This document shows positions 34,009-44,100 of a stretch of 64,000 nucleotides of DNA, piece after piece. Both the position numbers and the translations under genes were made by a program. Source of the DNA: Lentzea nigeriaca (lineage in GTDB: Bacteria > Actinomycetota > Actinomycetes > Mycobacteriales > Pseudonocardiaceae); NCBI RefSeq assembly GCF_016907955.1, contig NZ_JAFBCX010000013.1, forward strand, positions 124,001-188,000, written 5' to 3'. The notes under the pieces were generated by a model. The model was given only the letters and a program-made list of their open reading frames with translations, had not been told where the DNA came from and ran no database searches. The first letter of the stretch is position 1. Each line of letters starts with the position of its first letter.

Positions 34009-35076
34009 ATGGCGATGAAAGATCTTCCGCACACCGCCCTGCGCGGAACCCTCCACGTGCTGTGGGTGGCGACGCTCGCCGTGCCGCTGATCGCGGTCCT
34101 GCGCGAGCCGTCGGCCACCCGCTGGCTCGGGGTCCTCGGCCTGCTGATCCTGGCCGTGGCGTACGCGGTGGCCCTGCGGGAGGCGAAGCTCTGGGTGCTC
34201 GTCGCCGCCACGCTGGTCTCGATTCCGCTGGTGGCGCCGGTCGGCCCCGACGAGATGTCGACGTGGGCGTGGATCGGCGGCGGTGCGGCGGGGTTCGCCC
34301 CGCTGCTGCTCTCCGGCGTGTGGCGGTGGATGGCCGCCATCGGCGCGGTCGTGCTGTCGGGCCTGGTCGGGTTCTTCGTGACCCGTGACCACACGACATA
34401 CCAGATGATCGCGGCCGCGGTCGGGGCGACGATCATCGCGATGGCCGGGCTGCCGATGTGGTTCGCCGGGTTGCTCGCACAGGCGCGGGCCGGCCGGGAG
34501 GCGCAGGCGGAGCTCGCGGTCAGCGAGGAACGGCTGCGGTTCGCCCGTGACGTGCACGACCTGCTCGGGCACCGGCTGACGGTGATCGCGCTGAAGGCCG
34601 AGCTCGCCGGGCGTTTGGCCGAATCCGATCCCCAGCGCTCGGCCGCGGAGGCGTTCGAGGCCCAACGGCTCGCGTCCTCGGCGTTGGAAGAAGTGCGCGA
34701 CGCGGTGCACGGGTACCGGTCGGTGAACTTCCCCGAACAGCTGGAAGCGGTGCGCGACGTCCTGACGGAAGCCGGCATCCGCTGCACCGTCACCGACGTC
34801 CCGGTGCACGGCGAGGGCGCCACGCAGCTCGCGCTGGCGTTGCGGGAGGCGTGCACCAACGTGCTGCGGCACAGTCACGCGACGTGGTGCATGATCGACG
34901 TCGCGGAGGAGGCCGGCGAGGTGCGGATGACCGTCACGAACGACGGCACCGAGAAGCCGTCCGGTGAGGGCAACGGGATCAGGGGCATGAACGAACGACT
35001 GGCTCCGGTCGGCGGCAAGGCGTCGACCGAGCTGTCCGGGGACGTGTTCACGTTGCAGGTCGTGGTGCCCGCGTGA
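34009..35076 (+). CDS. DesK/NarX-type sensor histidine kinase
   Basis: The 355-residue protein has five or six hydrophobic segments in its first 160 residues, a HisKA_3 dimerisation domain with phospho-acceptor His183 (ARDVHDLLGHRLTVIALKAE), and a GHKL ATPase domain (LREACTNVLRHSHATWCMI, NDGTEKPSGEGNGIRGMNERL). It autophosphorylates and passes phosphate to the response regulator whose GTG start overlaps its stop. No extracytoplasmic sensor domain is seen, so it probably senses the membrane, as DesK does. Confidence 0.92.
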   Translation: MAMKDLPHTALRGTLHVLWVATLAVPLIAVLREPSATRWLGVLGLLILAVAYAVALREAKLWVLVAATLVSIPLVAPVGPDEMSTWAWIGGGAAGFAPLLLSGVWRWMAAIGAVVLSGLVGFFVTRDHTTYQMIAAAVGATIIAMAGLPMWFAGLLAQARAGREAQAELAVSEERLRFARDVHDLLGHRLTVIALKAELAGRLAESDPQRSAAEAFEAQRLASSALEEVRDAVHGYRSVNFPEQLEAVRDVLTEAGIRCTVTDVPVHGEGATQLALALREACTNVLRHSHATWCMIDVAEEAGEVRMTVTNDGTEKPSGEGNGIRGMNERLAPVGGKASTELSGDVFTLQVVVPA

Positions 35077-35678
35077 TCAGAGTGCTGCTGGCCGACGACG
35101 AGGAGCTGATCCGCGACGCGCTCGCGGCGCTCCTCGACCTGGAGCCGGACCTCGAGGTGGTGGCCCGCGCCGGTGACGGCAGGGCCGCTGTCGAGGCCGC
35201 GCGGGCCCACCGCCCGGACGTGGCCGTGCTCGACCTGCAGATGCCGGAGCTCGACGGCCTGGAGGTGACCGAGGAGCTGGCGCGGGTGCTGCCGTCGTGC
35301 GCCGTCGTGATCCTGACCGGCCGCGGCAGGCCGCCACACCTGCAGCAGGCCCTGCACGCGGGCGCGAAGGGGTTCCTGCCCAAGGGATCGCCCGGCGGCA
35401 CGCTGGCCGACGTGATCCGCCGGGTGCACGGCGGCTCGCGCTGGGTCGACCCCGCACTGGCCGCCGACGCGCTGGCCGCTCCCCCGTGCCCGCTCACGCA
35501 ACGCGAGCTGGAAGTGTTGCGGCTGACCGAGTTCGGCACTCCGGTCGCCGAGATCGCGTCCCGCACCTCGTTGTCCGCCGGGACCGTGCGCAACCACCTG
35601 TCCGCCGCCGTGACCAAGCTCGGGGTGGCGAACCGCGCGGAGGCGTTCCAGCTCGCGCATGAGCACGGGTGGTTGTAG
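35073..35678 (+). CDS. NarL/FixJ-family response regulator
   Basis: The 201-residue protein has a receiver domain (DDEE acidic pair, phospho-acceptor Asp54 in VAVLDLQMPELDG, Lys in KGFLPKGSPG) and a LuxR-type HTH (LTQRELEVLRLTEFG, VAEIASRTSLSAGTVRNHLSAAVTKLG). It overlaps the kinase gene as GTGA. The targets are unknown; the nearest downstream gene is separated by a hypothetical ORF and two inverted repeats. Confidence 0.92.
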   Translation: MIRVLLADDEELIRDALAALLDLEPDLEVVARAGDGRAAVEAARAHRPDVAVLDLQMPELDGLEVTEELARVLPSCAVVILTGRGRPPHLQQALHAGAKGFLPKGSPGGTLADVIRRVHGGSRWVDPALAADALAAPPCPLTQRELEVLRLTEFGTPVAEIASRTSLSAGTVRNHLSAAVTKLGVANRAEAFQLAHEHGWL

Positions 35679-35739
35679 GGACCGCGGAAAGTGGAACAGT
35701 TCGGCGCCGGTGCGCGGATCCGGTGTCAGGCTGGTTCCC

Positions 35740-36057
35740 GTGGGTGATCACGTCACGCTGCCGGCCGGCGCCGCGGGTGTCGAGTCGGCCTTCGCCGATC
35801 TCGTTGCCGGAGCGTGGGATCGGCTGTGCTCGCGGGTGTTCGTGCCGGCCTGGGACGCGCTCGCGGCACCGCTGCGGGCGAACTTCGCGGCATGCTCGCC
35901 CGGCCGGCCCGGGTTGCGCGGCGAGCTACCGCGCCACCTGTCGATCATCAGCCTCGGCGTCTTCTTGCGTTCACGCAGGCCCGTCATCGACGCACAGGTC
36001 AGTGCGCCACAGCGGAAGCTACGTTTTGAGACGCACCCGTACCGGGAATTGGTGTAG
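35740..36057 (+). CDS. Hypothetical protein, possibly a decayed gene
   Basis: From GTG 35740 a 105-residue ORF (VGDHVTLPAGAAGVESAFAD...) ends at 36057. The part FADLVAGAWDRLCSRVFVPAWDALAAPL is helical and has good codon bias, but the last third (HLSIISLGVFLRSRRPVI...) drops in G+C and looks less natural. No family is recognised and no clear Shine-Dalgarno is seen. It may be a remnant. Confidence 0.35.
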   Translation: MGDHVTLPAGAAGVESAFADLVAGAWDRLCSRVFVPAWDALAAPLRANFAACSPGRPGLRGELPRHLSIISLGVFLRSRRPVIDAQVSAPQRKLRFETHPYRELV

Positions 36058-36064
36058 ACCTTGC

Positions 36065-36108
36065 TAGTGAGGTGACCTCCTCACTACGGTCCGTGAGATC
36101 GCTCTCAC
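36065..36108. promoter_or_regulatory. Two tandem inverted repeats upstream of the S8 peptidase gene
   Basis: TAGTGAGG-N6-CCTCACTA (36065-36086) and GTGAGA-TCGC-TCTCAC (36093-36108) are both perfect and share the GTGAG core. They end 18 bp before the GTG start, so they cover the promoter or leader and look like paired operator half-sites or RNA hairpins. Confidence 0.5.
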
Positions 36109-36126
36109 AGACCTGCGGAGGACCGG

Positions 36127-39100
36127 GTGCGTGTAGTCGGAGTCGTCGTCCTGGCCGGTGCCCTGCTCACCGCCGGCCAGTCACATGCCTCTCCCCCACG
36201 GGCAGCGAACGCGCCTGCCGTCACGCTGATCACGGGCGACCAGGTGCTCACCGATCAGCGCGCGGTGAGACCCGCTCCCGGCCGCGAGCACATCCTGTTC
36301 ACGACCTACACCGCCCAGGGCCACGAGTACGTCGTGCCGTCGGACGCCATGCCGTTGATCGCGGGCGGCCGCCTCGACGAGCGCCTCTTCGACGTCACCG
36401 AGCTCGCCACGTACGGCGGTGCTCTGCCCGTGATCGCCACCTATCCCGAGGGCACCCTCAGCACGCAGTCCGGCATCCAGCTGCGCAGCATCAACGGCGT
36501 GGCGTTCGACGCCGCCAAGACACCGCTCGCAGGCGGCCTGGCCACGAACGCCAAGAAGATCTGGCTCGACGCCAAGCGCCAGGCCAGCCTCGACCGCAGC
36601 GTCGCCCAGATCAACGCCCCCGCCGCCTACACCGCGGGCTTCACCGGCAAGGGCACCACCGTGGCCGTCCTCGACACCGGCGTCGACCAGACCCACCCTG
36701 ACCTGAAGGACCGCGAGATCGGCGAGCGCAACTTCACGTCCTCCCCTGACGCGGGCGACCACTACGGCCACGGCACGCACGTGGCGTCGATCATCGCGGG
36801 CACCGGCGCGAAGAGCGGCGGCAAGTACCACGGCGTGGCACCGGACGCGCGCATCCTCGACGTGAAGGTGCTGGGGGACAACGGTTCCGGCCAGGACAGC
36901 GGGATCATCGCGGGCATGGAGTGGGCGGTCGAGCAGGGCGCCCAGATCGTCAACATGAGCCTCGGCGGCTACGACTCGCCCGAGATCGAACCGCTGGAAG
37001 AGGCCGTGAACCGCCTGTCCGCCGAGAAGGGCACGCTGTTCGTGATCGCCGCCGGCAACAGCGGCCCGAACGCGAGCACCGTCGGCTCACCGGGCTCCGC
37101 CGACGCGGCCCTCACCGTCGGCGCGGTCGACGACCGGAACCAGCTCGCGGAGTTCTCGAGCCGCGGCCCGACCAAGGCCGGCACGCTCAAGCCCGACCTC
37201 ACCGCACCCGGCGTCGGCATCGTCGCCGCCCTGCACTCCGACGGCAGGATCGGCCGGCCCGTCGTCGACGGCTACACCTCGCTCGACGGCACCTCGATGG
37301 CCACGCCGCACGTCGCGGGCGCGGCGGCCCTGCTGCGTCAGCAGCACCCCGAGCTCACCGGCGCCGAGCTCAAGGCCCGGCTCACCGGCAGCACCACACC
37401 GACCGCGAAGCTGACGCCGTTCGAGCAGGGCTCCGGCCGCGTCGACGTCGCCAAGCTCATCAAGCAGAGCGTGACATCCACCCCGACCAGCCTCAGCTTC
37501 GGCTCGCACCGGTGGCCGCACACCGGCGAACCCGCGCTGTCCAAGGAGATCACCTACTCCAACGCGGGCACCGAGCCCGTGATCCTCGACCTCACGACCG
37601 AGACGACCGGCTCGCTCTTCAGCGTCTCCCCCGCCAAGCTCACCGTGCCCGCGGGCGGTTCCGCGAAGGCGACGATCACCGCCGACGTCGCCCGGCAGCC
37701 CGACGGCGGCGTGCTGGGCGGCGCGATCATCGCGAGCGGCGTGCGCACAGCCGTCGTCGTCGACCTGGAGACTGAGAGCTACGACGTCACGATCACCGCG
37801 ACCCAGCGGTCCGGCGCGAAGTCGTCGCCCTCGTACGCGTTCCTGGTCAACGTCGACACCGGCGCCCGCGCCTGGCCGAACACCGAGACCGGCGTGGCCC
37901 GCCTGCCCAAGGGCCGCTACCTCCTCAACGGCGGCGTCATGACGTCGGACAGCCCCTACACCCACGACGCGATCAACTACCCGAACCTGACCGTCACCGG
38001 CGCCACGACGATCGACCTGGACGCACGGCAGGCCAGGCCGGTCCAGGTGACGCTCCCCGTCATCGCGCGACTCTCGTTGCTGCAGACCGGTTTCGAGCGG
38101 ATCGTCAACGGAACCGCCTACACCATCGGCAACTTCTCGGTCGGCGGCGACATCTCCCACCTCGGCGTGGCGAGCCTCGGCCCGGACTCGGCCGAGGTCA
38201 CCGGCAAGGTCGCGACGTTCTGGAACGCGGGCACCGACTTCTACGGCCTCGCCTGGTACCAGCGGGGACACGCCCCGAACGGCCTGACCAGGACCGTCGC
38301 TCGCAAGGATCTCGCCTCCGTCAAGGTCGACATGCCGCCGTTGAAGGCGGGCCAGAACGCCACGGTCGGCCACACCTCCGCTCCCGAAGGCCGCGCCGAC
38401 TGGGGCTACGGCTCGCTCGACAACCTGGCCGCGGGTCAGCGCACCGAGTACTACGGCGGCGAGGGCGGCGACTGGTCGCGCAGATTCAACCTGTTCGACG
38501 AGAACGGCAACATCGGCGCACTGGTCACCCCGCTGCGGCACTACCGGCCAGGCCGGGAGTACCTGGAACCCTTCAACCGCGCGGTGTTCGGCCCCGCACT
38601 GCCCGAGACCCGCGTCGTCCCTCACACGTTCCGCACCGGCGACCTGATGCGCGTCACGATCCCGCTCTACGGCGACAACGCGGGCAACGAGGGCTACGGC
38701 CCCGTGACCTCCGCACGCACCACGGTGTACCGCGACGACACCAAGGCGTGCGAGACCGCCGAGGCGGGCTGGTGCCTGGCCGACGTCCAGCCGGGCGCCG
38801 CGAACTACCGCGTCGAGACGACCGCGACCCGCGCCACGCCGTTGAGCACCGAAGTGTCTGGCGTCTGGACGTTCCGCAGCGACACCACCGCGAAGCAGAC
38901 CGCGCTGCCGCTGTCGGTCATCCGCTTCACCCCGCAGCTCGACGACGACGGCTTCGCTCAGGCAGGCCGGATGCTGGCGGTGCCGATCTCGACCCAGTCG
39001 CAGACCGGTTCGGTGCGCGTCACGTCCGTCCAGGTCTCCTACGACGGCGGCACGACGTGGCGCTCGACGCCCGTGACGAGCGGACGCGTGCTGCTGGCTC

Positions 39101-39198
39101 ACCCGAGGGACGCGAAGTCGGTATCGTTGCGCGCCAAGGCGTCCGGCCACGGCCAGACCGTCGAGCAGACGATCATCAACGCGTACCTGTTGCGCTGA
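36127..39198 (+). CDS. Large secreted S8 serine peptidase (subtilase)
   Basis: The GTG start has a GGAGGA Shine-Dalgarno and opens a signal peptide (VVGVVVLAGALLTAGQSHA). The 1023-residue protein has an N-terminal domain (about 30-165), a subtilase domain with Asp183 (VLDTGVDQTHPDL), His215 (YGHGTHVASI) and Ser390 (DGTSMATPHVAG), and some 600 further residues of beta-rich C-terminal repeats of the type seen in Streptomyces subtilases. It would degrade extracellular protein. Downstream is an S9 peptidase gene 11 bp away, so the two probably act together in peptide use. Confidence 0.9.
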   Translation: MRVVGVVVLAGALLTAGQSHASPPRAANAPAVTLITGDQVLTDQRAVRPAPGREHILFTTYTAQGHEYVVPSDAMPLIAGGRLDERLFDVTELATYGGALPVIATYPEGTLSTQSGIQLRSINGVAFDAAKTPLAGGLATNAKKIWLDAKRQASLDRSVAQINAPAAYTAGFTGKGTTVAVLDTGVDQTHPDLKDREIGERNFTSSPDAGDHYGHGTHVASIIAGTGAKSGGKYHGVAPDARILDVKVLGDNGSGQDSGIIAGMEWAVEQGAQIVNMSLGGYDSPEIEPLEEAVNRLSAEKGTLFVIAAGNSGPNASTVGSPGSADAALTVGAVDDRNQLAEFSSRGPTKAGTLKPDLTAPGVGIVAALHSDGRIGRPVVDGYTSLDGTSMATPHVAGAAALLRQQHPELTGAELKARLTGSTTPTAKLTPFEQGSGRVDVAKLIKQSVTSTPTSLSFGSHRWPHTGEPALSKEITYSNAGTEPVILDLTTETTGSLFSVSPAKLTVPAGGSAKATITADVARQPDGGVLGGAIIASGVRTAVVVDLETESYDVTITATQRSGAKSSPSYAFLVNVDTGARAWPNTETGVARLPKGRYLLNGGVMTSDSPYTHDAINYPNLTVTGATTIDLDARQARPVQVTLPVIARLSLLQTGFERIVNGTAYTIGNFSVGGDISHLGVASLGPDSAEVTGKVATFWNAGTDFYGLAWYQRGHAPNGLTRTVARKDLASVKVDMPPLKAGQNATVGHTSAPEGRADWGYGSLDNLAAGQRTEYYGGEGGDWSRRFNLFDENGNIGALVTPLRHYRPGREYLEPFNRAVFGPALPETRVVPHTFRTGDLMRVTIPLYGDNAGNEGYGPVTSARTTVYRDDTKACETAEAGWCLADVQPGAANYRVETTATRATPLSTEVSGVWTFRSDTTAKQTALPLSVIRFTPQLDDDGFAQAGRMLAVPISTQSQTGSVRVTSVQVSYDGGTTWRSTPVTSGRVLLAHPRDAKSVSLRAKASGHGQTVEQTIINAYLLR

Positions 39199-39209
39199 CG
39201 GGGGTTCGG

Positions 39210-40460
39210 GTGCGGGAACTGACCGACGAGATGGTCGTCGACCGGTTCCCGCCTGCCCGCACCCCGGCCCCACCGGGCGATCTCCACATCCCCGGCCGTC
39301 ACGTCGCCGAGGCCGCCCGGCATCCCGACGGCCGGCTCGCGGTCATCACCTGGTCGTCGCCGGAGATCGATCCCGGCCTGCTCTACCCGGCACTCCACGT
39401 GATCGAGAACGGCGAGATCACCGATCTCGGCCCGACCCCCGCCGACGCCGGTTCGCCCGTGTGGTGGGGCGACGAGATCGTCTACCTGGCCCTGACACCA
39501 CCACATCTGCAGGGCGGCAAGGCTGTCTTCGACCAGCGCCACCGCAATCTCACCGCAGGTATGCCAGCGTGCCCGGTCGACCTCGTCCAGGACGACGGCA
39601 ACGCGCCGATCATGGTCGTCGCCGCCGGGCTCGACACCGAGTTCCACCGTCTCGGCCGAGGACTCCTGGCCCGCGTCACGGGAGGTCACAGGCGACAGGT
39701 CAGCCTCGACGATGTCCCGTGGGGCCACCAGGAGCGTCTCCGCTACGAGGCCTCCGACGGTCTCGAACTCGACGCGCTCCTGGTGCTCCCGGTCGGCAAG
39801 ACAAGAGACGACGGCCCATTCCCACTCATCACCCTCGTCCACGGCGGCCCGTACGACCGGTGGGCCGACGAGCGCCAGCTGCAGTGGGTCCCGTCGGCGC
39901 AGTGGTTCGCGCACCAGGGTTTCGCGAGCTTCCTGCCCAACCCCAGGGGCAGTCTGGGCAGGGGCCACGAGTTCGCGGCGGCGGTCGCCGGGCGCGTCGG
40001 CCAGGAGGAGTGGCACGACATCGAGACCGGGATCGACCTGCTGATCGCTCGGGGAGTCGCCGATCCCGAACGGCTCGGCATCGCGGGCTGGAGCCACGGC
40101 GGGTTCATGGCCGCGTGGGCGACGACCCGAACCGACAGGTTCAAGGCCGCGCTGGTCGGTGCGGGAATCTCCGACTGGCCGAAGCAGATCGCGAACGGCG
40201 AGTGGGGCGCGTTCGAGGCAGCCCTCGGCGACAGCCCCGAGCACAGCCCGATCACCTACGCCGACCGGATCCGCACACCGCTCCTCATCGTGCACGGCGC
40301 CGAAGACACCAACGTGCCGGTGGAACAAGCCGAACTCCTGCACCGCGCGGTGAAGCACTCCGAACTCGTCGTCTATCCCGGCGAAGGGCACTCGCTGCGG
40401 CAGCGGCAGCACAGGCTCGATCTGCTGAACCGAACCAGGAGGTTGTTCGCGAACCTCTGA
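39210..40460 (+). CDS. S9-family peptidase (prolyl-oligopeptidase / acylaminoacyl-peptidase type)
   Basis: The 416-residue protein starts at GTG 39210 and lacks a signal peptide. The N-terminal half is a shortened beta-propeller-like region; the C-terminal alpha/beta hydrolase has the triad Ser295 (GWSHGGFM), Asp366 (HGAEDTNVP) and His394 (GEGHSL) plus the oxyanion HGGPYDRW segment. S9 enzymes cleave short peptides. Its length is below the usual 600-700 residues because the propeller is short. It is 11 bp after the S8 peptidase gene. Confidence 0.88.
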   Translation: MRELTDEMVVDRFPPARTPAPPGDLHIPGRHVAEAARHPDGRLAVITWSSPEIDPGLLYPALHVIENGEITDLGPTPADAGSPVWWGDEIVYLALTPPHLQGGKAVFDQRHRNLTAGMPACPVDLVQDDGNAPIMVVAAGLDTEFHRLGRGLLARVTGGHRRQVSLDDVPWGHQERLRYEASDGLELDALLVLPVGKTRDDGPFPLITLVHGGPYDRWADERQLQWVPSAQWFAHQGFASFLPNPRGSLGRGHEFAAAVAGRVGQEEWHDIETGIDLLIARGVADPERLGIAGWSHGGFMAAWATTRTDRFKAALVGAGISDWPKQIANGEWGAFEAALGDSPEHSPITYADRIRTPLLIVHGAEDTNVPVEQAELLHRAVKHSELVVYPGEGHSLRQRQHRLDLLNRTRRLFANL

Positions 40461-40463
40461 GGC

Positions 40464-40480
40464 TGCGCAAGCCTTGCGCA
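40464..40480 (+). terminator. Hairpin after the S9 peptidase gene
   Basis: TGCGCAAG, C and CTTGCGCA form a perfect 8-bp stem 3 bp past the stop. The CGCAAG core repeats at three more places within 50 bp, so it may instead be a small repeat cluster. Confidence 0.4.
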
Positions 40481-40624
40481 ACGACCGCAAGCCCGCAGCA
40501 AGCCCACGCAAGCGCGCCCCTCGAAACCGAATCGAATTTTGAGGGACGTTCGGGGGCAAATCTCCTCCTCTAGGCACCCTCGACCGCGTTCGACGACACG
40601 TCTTTCCTGTTCAGAGGGCTCTGT

Positions 40625-40636
40625 CGCAAATTTGCG
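40625..40636. promoter_or_regulatory. CGCAAATTTGCG palindrome ahead of the secreted hydrolase genes
   Basis: A perfect 12-bp palindrome followed by CAATCACGTCGACATATTGCGG, so the TTGCG motif recurs 13 bp on. It lies 86 bp upstream of the 140-residue secreted ORF and 535 bp upstream of the GH87 gene. Confidence 0.4.
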
Positions 40637-40721
40637 CAATCACGTCGACATATTGCGGTAATCTGCTCGGCACTTCTACGGTGAAGCGCGCCACACCCCC
40701 TCGCGAAGGGCCAAGCACGCC

Positions 40722-41144
40722 ATGTCACCGACGACACGCGCTCGCTCCCTGCCAGCCCCGTTGACCGCCCTGACGCTCACGGCACCAACGCTCGTCATCA
40801 CCCCTGCCACGCAAGCCGCGCCCGTGAGCCTCGATCTGCGGAAGCAGACCCGCATCGACCAGGTCACGCTCAAGGCGCCCCGCACCGGCACGGAAACCTT
40901 CGCCGCGCAGACGAGCCTCGACGGCAGAGGCTGGTCGACGCTCGTGGCGGAGCGACCACACCGGCACGTCCGCGCAACCAACACGACAGCGAAGATCGAG
41001 ATCCACGAGGCAGCCGCGAGCGCGAAGCCAGAACCGGGTCAGCGACCTGCCGTGGGCGCGGTGACCACCAACGGGATCCGGTTCAGCGACAACTTCCAGG
41101 ACATCAGGAACACGACCACCACCTTCACGATCACCATCAACTGA
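40722..41144 (+). CDS. Small secreted protein with a degenerate F5/8-type (discoidin) domain
   Basis: The 140-residue product has a signal-like N-terminus (PLTALTLTAPTLVITPATQAAP). The middle reads RIDQVTLKAPRTGTETFAAQTSLDGRGWSTLV, which resembles a shortened F5/8 type C carbohydrate-binding fold as found twice in the next gene. The rest is low complexity. It may be a small lectin or, more likely, an eroded copy of the GH87 N-terminal module. The annotation is uncertain. Confidence 0.45.
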   Translation: MSPTTRARSLPAPLTALTLTAPTLVITPATQAAPVSLDLRKQTRIDQVTLKAPRTGTETFAAQTSLDGRGWSTLVAERPHRHVRATNTTAKIEIHEAAASAKPEPGQRPAVGAVTTNGIRFSDNFQDIRNTTTTFTITIN

Positions 41145-41170
41145 TTTCCCTGCCGTAGAAGGACAATTAC

Positions 41171-44100
41171 ATGAAGAACACGCTACTGAGGCGTGCGGTG
41201 AGCGCTGCGCTCGTCACCGCACTGGCCCTCTTCGGACTGACACCTTCGGCAGGAGCGGCAGTCGTCAGGCTGTCCGCCACCCTGACCGCGTCGAGCAGCA
41301 ACGGCCCGTACGGCGCCGGAAACGCCGGTGACGGCAACCAGGGCAGCTACTGGGAGAGCACGAACAACGTGTTCCCGCAATGGATCCAGGCCGACCTGGG
41401 CACCGCGAGGGACGTCAGCAAGGTCGTGCTGCGCCTGCCCTCGAACTGGGAACAGCGCACACAAGCCCTTGCCGTGCAGGGAAGTCAGAACGGCTCGCAG
41501 TTCACCGACATCTCCGGCTCCGGCGGCAGGGTGTTCTCGCCCGCCGCGAACAACACCGTGACGCTGGACTTCGCGGCGACCAGCGTCAGGTACGTCCGGG
41601 TCACGATCACCGCGAACACCGGCTGGCCCGCCGGTCAGCTCAGCGAGTTCGAGGTGCACGGCGAATCAGGCCCGGTCGACCCGCCGCCCGCAGGAGACAA
41701 CCTGGCGCTGGGCAAGCCGGTCGAGGAGTCCGGGCACGTGCACGACTTCGTGGCGGCCAACGCCGTCGACGGCAACACCGGCATGTACTGGGAATCCAAC
41801 GGCTTCCCCGGTGACCTGACCGTGAAGCTGGGCGCGAACGCGGACCTGTCGTCGGTCGTCGTGAAGCTCAACCCGGACCCGATCTGGGGCGCGCGCACGC
41901 AGAACTTCGAGGTGCTGGGCAGGGACTCGGCCGCCACGGAGTTCGCGACCCTGAAGGCTCGCGCCGACTACCGGTTCGACCCGGCCACCGGCAACACGGT
42001 GACGATCCCGGTCACCGGCCGGGCAACCGACCTGCGGCTGCACTTCCACTCGAACACGGGCGCGCCCGGCGGCCAGGTCGCGGAGCTCCAGGTGTTCGGT
42101 TCTGCCGCACCGGCTCCCGACCTGACCGTCACGAACCTGACGTGGACGCCCACCAGCCCGACCGAGACCGACGCGATCAGGCTGACCGCGACCGTCCGCA
42201 ACGGCGGCACGTTGGCGTCCGGAGCAACGAGCCTCAACGTCACGCTCGGCGGCAACAACGCGGGCATCGCCCAAGTCGGCGCGCTCGCTGCCGGAACCAC
42301 CACCAGCGTCACCGTCGACGTGGGCCGGAGGGGTGCCGGGTCCTACCCGGCCGCGGCCACCGTGGACCCGGCCAACCAGGTCGCGGAGACCAACGAGGGC
42401 AACAACACCTTCACCTCCGGCTCTCCCCTGGTCGTCGGCCAGGCTCCCGGCCCGGACCTGCGGATCACCGGCATCACGCCGAACCCGTCGTCGCCGTCCG
42501 CCGGCCAGCAGGTGACGTTCGCGGTGCAGGTCGACAACCGCGGAACGTCGGCGGCCGCCGCCTCGGTGACCCGCGTGGTCGTCGGCAGCAGCACGCTCAC
42601 CGCCAACACCGCAGCGATCAACGCCGGTCAGACCGCGACGGTCACCGTCGGCACCTGGACCGCCACCAACGGCGGTGCCACGGCCACGGCGACCGCGGAC
42701 GCGACCGGCCTGGTCGCGGAGACCGACGAGAACAACAACACCGCGACGCAGTCCATTGTGGTCGGACGTGGCGCTTCGGTTCCGTTCACCAGCTACGAAG
42801 CCGAGAACGGCCGCTACCAGGGCCAGCTCCTGGAGGCCGACGCGAAGCGCACGTTCGGGCACACCGACTTCGGGTCGGAGTCGTCCGGCCGCAAGTCGGT
42901 GCGGCTCGACGCGCAGGGCCAGTTCGTGGAGATCACCTCGACGGTCGGCACGAACTCGATCGTCGTCCGCAACTCGATCCCGGACGCGGCCGCCGGCGGT
43001 GGCCAGGAGGCGACGATCAGCCTGTACGCCAACGACCGGTTCGTGCAGAAGCTGACGCTGTCGTCACGGCACAGCTGGCTCTACGGCACGACCGACGACC
43101 CCGAGGGCCTCACGAACCGGCCGGGTGGTGACGCCCGCAGGTTGTTCGACGAGTCGTCCATCCTGCTGCCGGACTCCTACCCGGCGGGCACCCGCTTCAA
43201 GCTGCAGCGCGACGCGGGTGACAACGCGCAGTTCTACGTCATCGACCTGATCGACCTGGAGCAGGTCGCGCCGCCGGCGCCGAAGCCGGCGGAGTGCGTG
43301 TCGATCACTCAGTACGGCGCCACGGCGAACGACCAGACCGACGACGCGGACGCCATCCAGCGCGCGGTCACCGCCGACCAGAACGGCGAAATCCCGTGCG
43401 TCTGGATCCCGGAGGGCAGGTTCCGGCAGGAGAAGAAGATCCTCACGCGGTTCAACTCCGGCGGCTACAATCAGGTCGGCATCCGCAACGCCACGATCCG
43501 CGGCGCGGGCATGTGGCACTCGCAGCTGTTCTCGCTGATCCAGCCGCAGGACGCGAACACGATCAACCACCCGCACGAGGGCAACTTCGGGTTCGACATC
43601 GACGACAACGTGCAGCTGTCCGACATCGCGATCTTCGGCTCCGGCCGCATCCGCGGCGGCGACGGCAACGCAGAGGGCGGCGTGGGGCTGAACGGCCGGT
43701 TCGGCAAGAACACGAAGATCACCAACGTGTGGATCGAGCACGCCAACGTCGGTGTCTGGGTCGGCCGCGACTACACGAACCTGCCCGACCGCTGGAACCC
43801 CGGCGACGGCCTGCAGTTCAGCGGCATGCGCATTCGCGACACCTACGCCGACGGCATCAACTTCACCAACGGCACGCGCAACTCCACGGTATTCAACTCG
43901 TCGTTCCGCACCACGGGCGACGACGCGCTCGCGGTGTGGGCGAGCAAGTACGTGAAGGACCAGACCGCGGACGTGGGCCGCAACAACGCGTTCCTCAACA
44001 ACACGATCGCGTTGCCGTGGCGTGCCAACGGAATCGCGATCTACGGCGGCTCCGGCAACCGCGCGGAGAACAACGTCGTGTCCGACACGGCGAACTATCC

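Noticed and set aside
40464-40540. CGCAAG repeats as a possible CRISPR or iteron cluster
   Set aside because: Copies are only six bases, irregularly spaced and without unique spacers of constant length.
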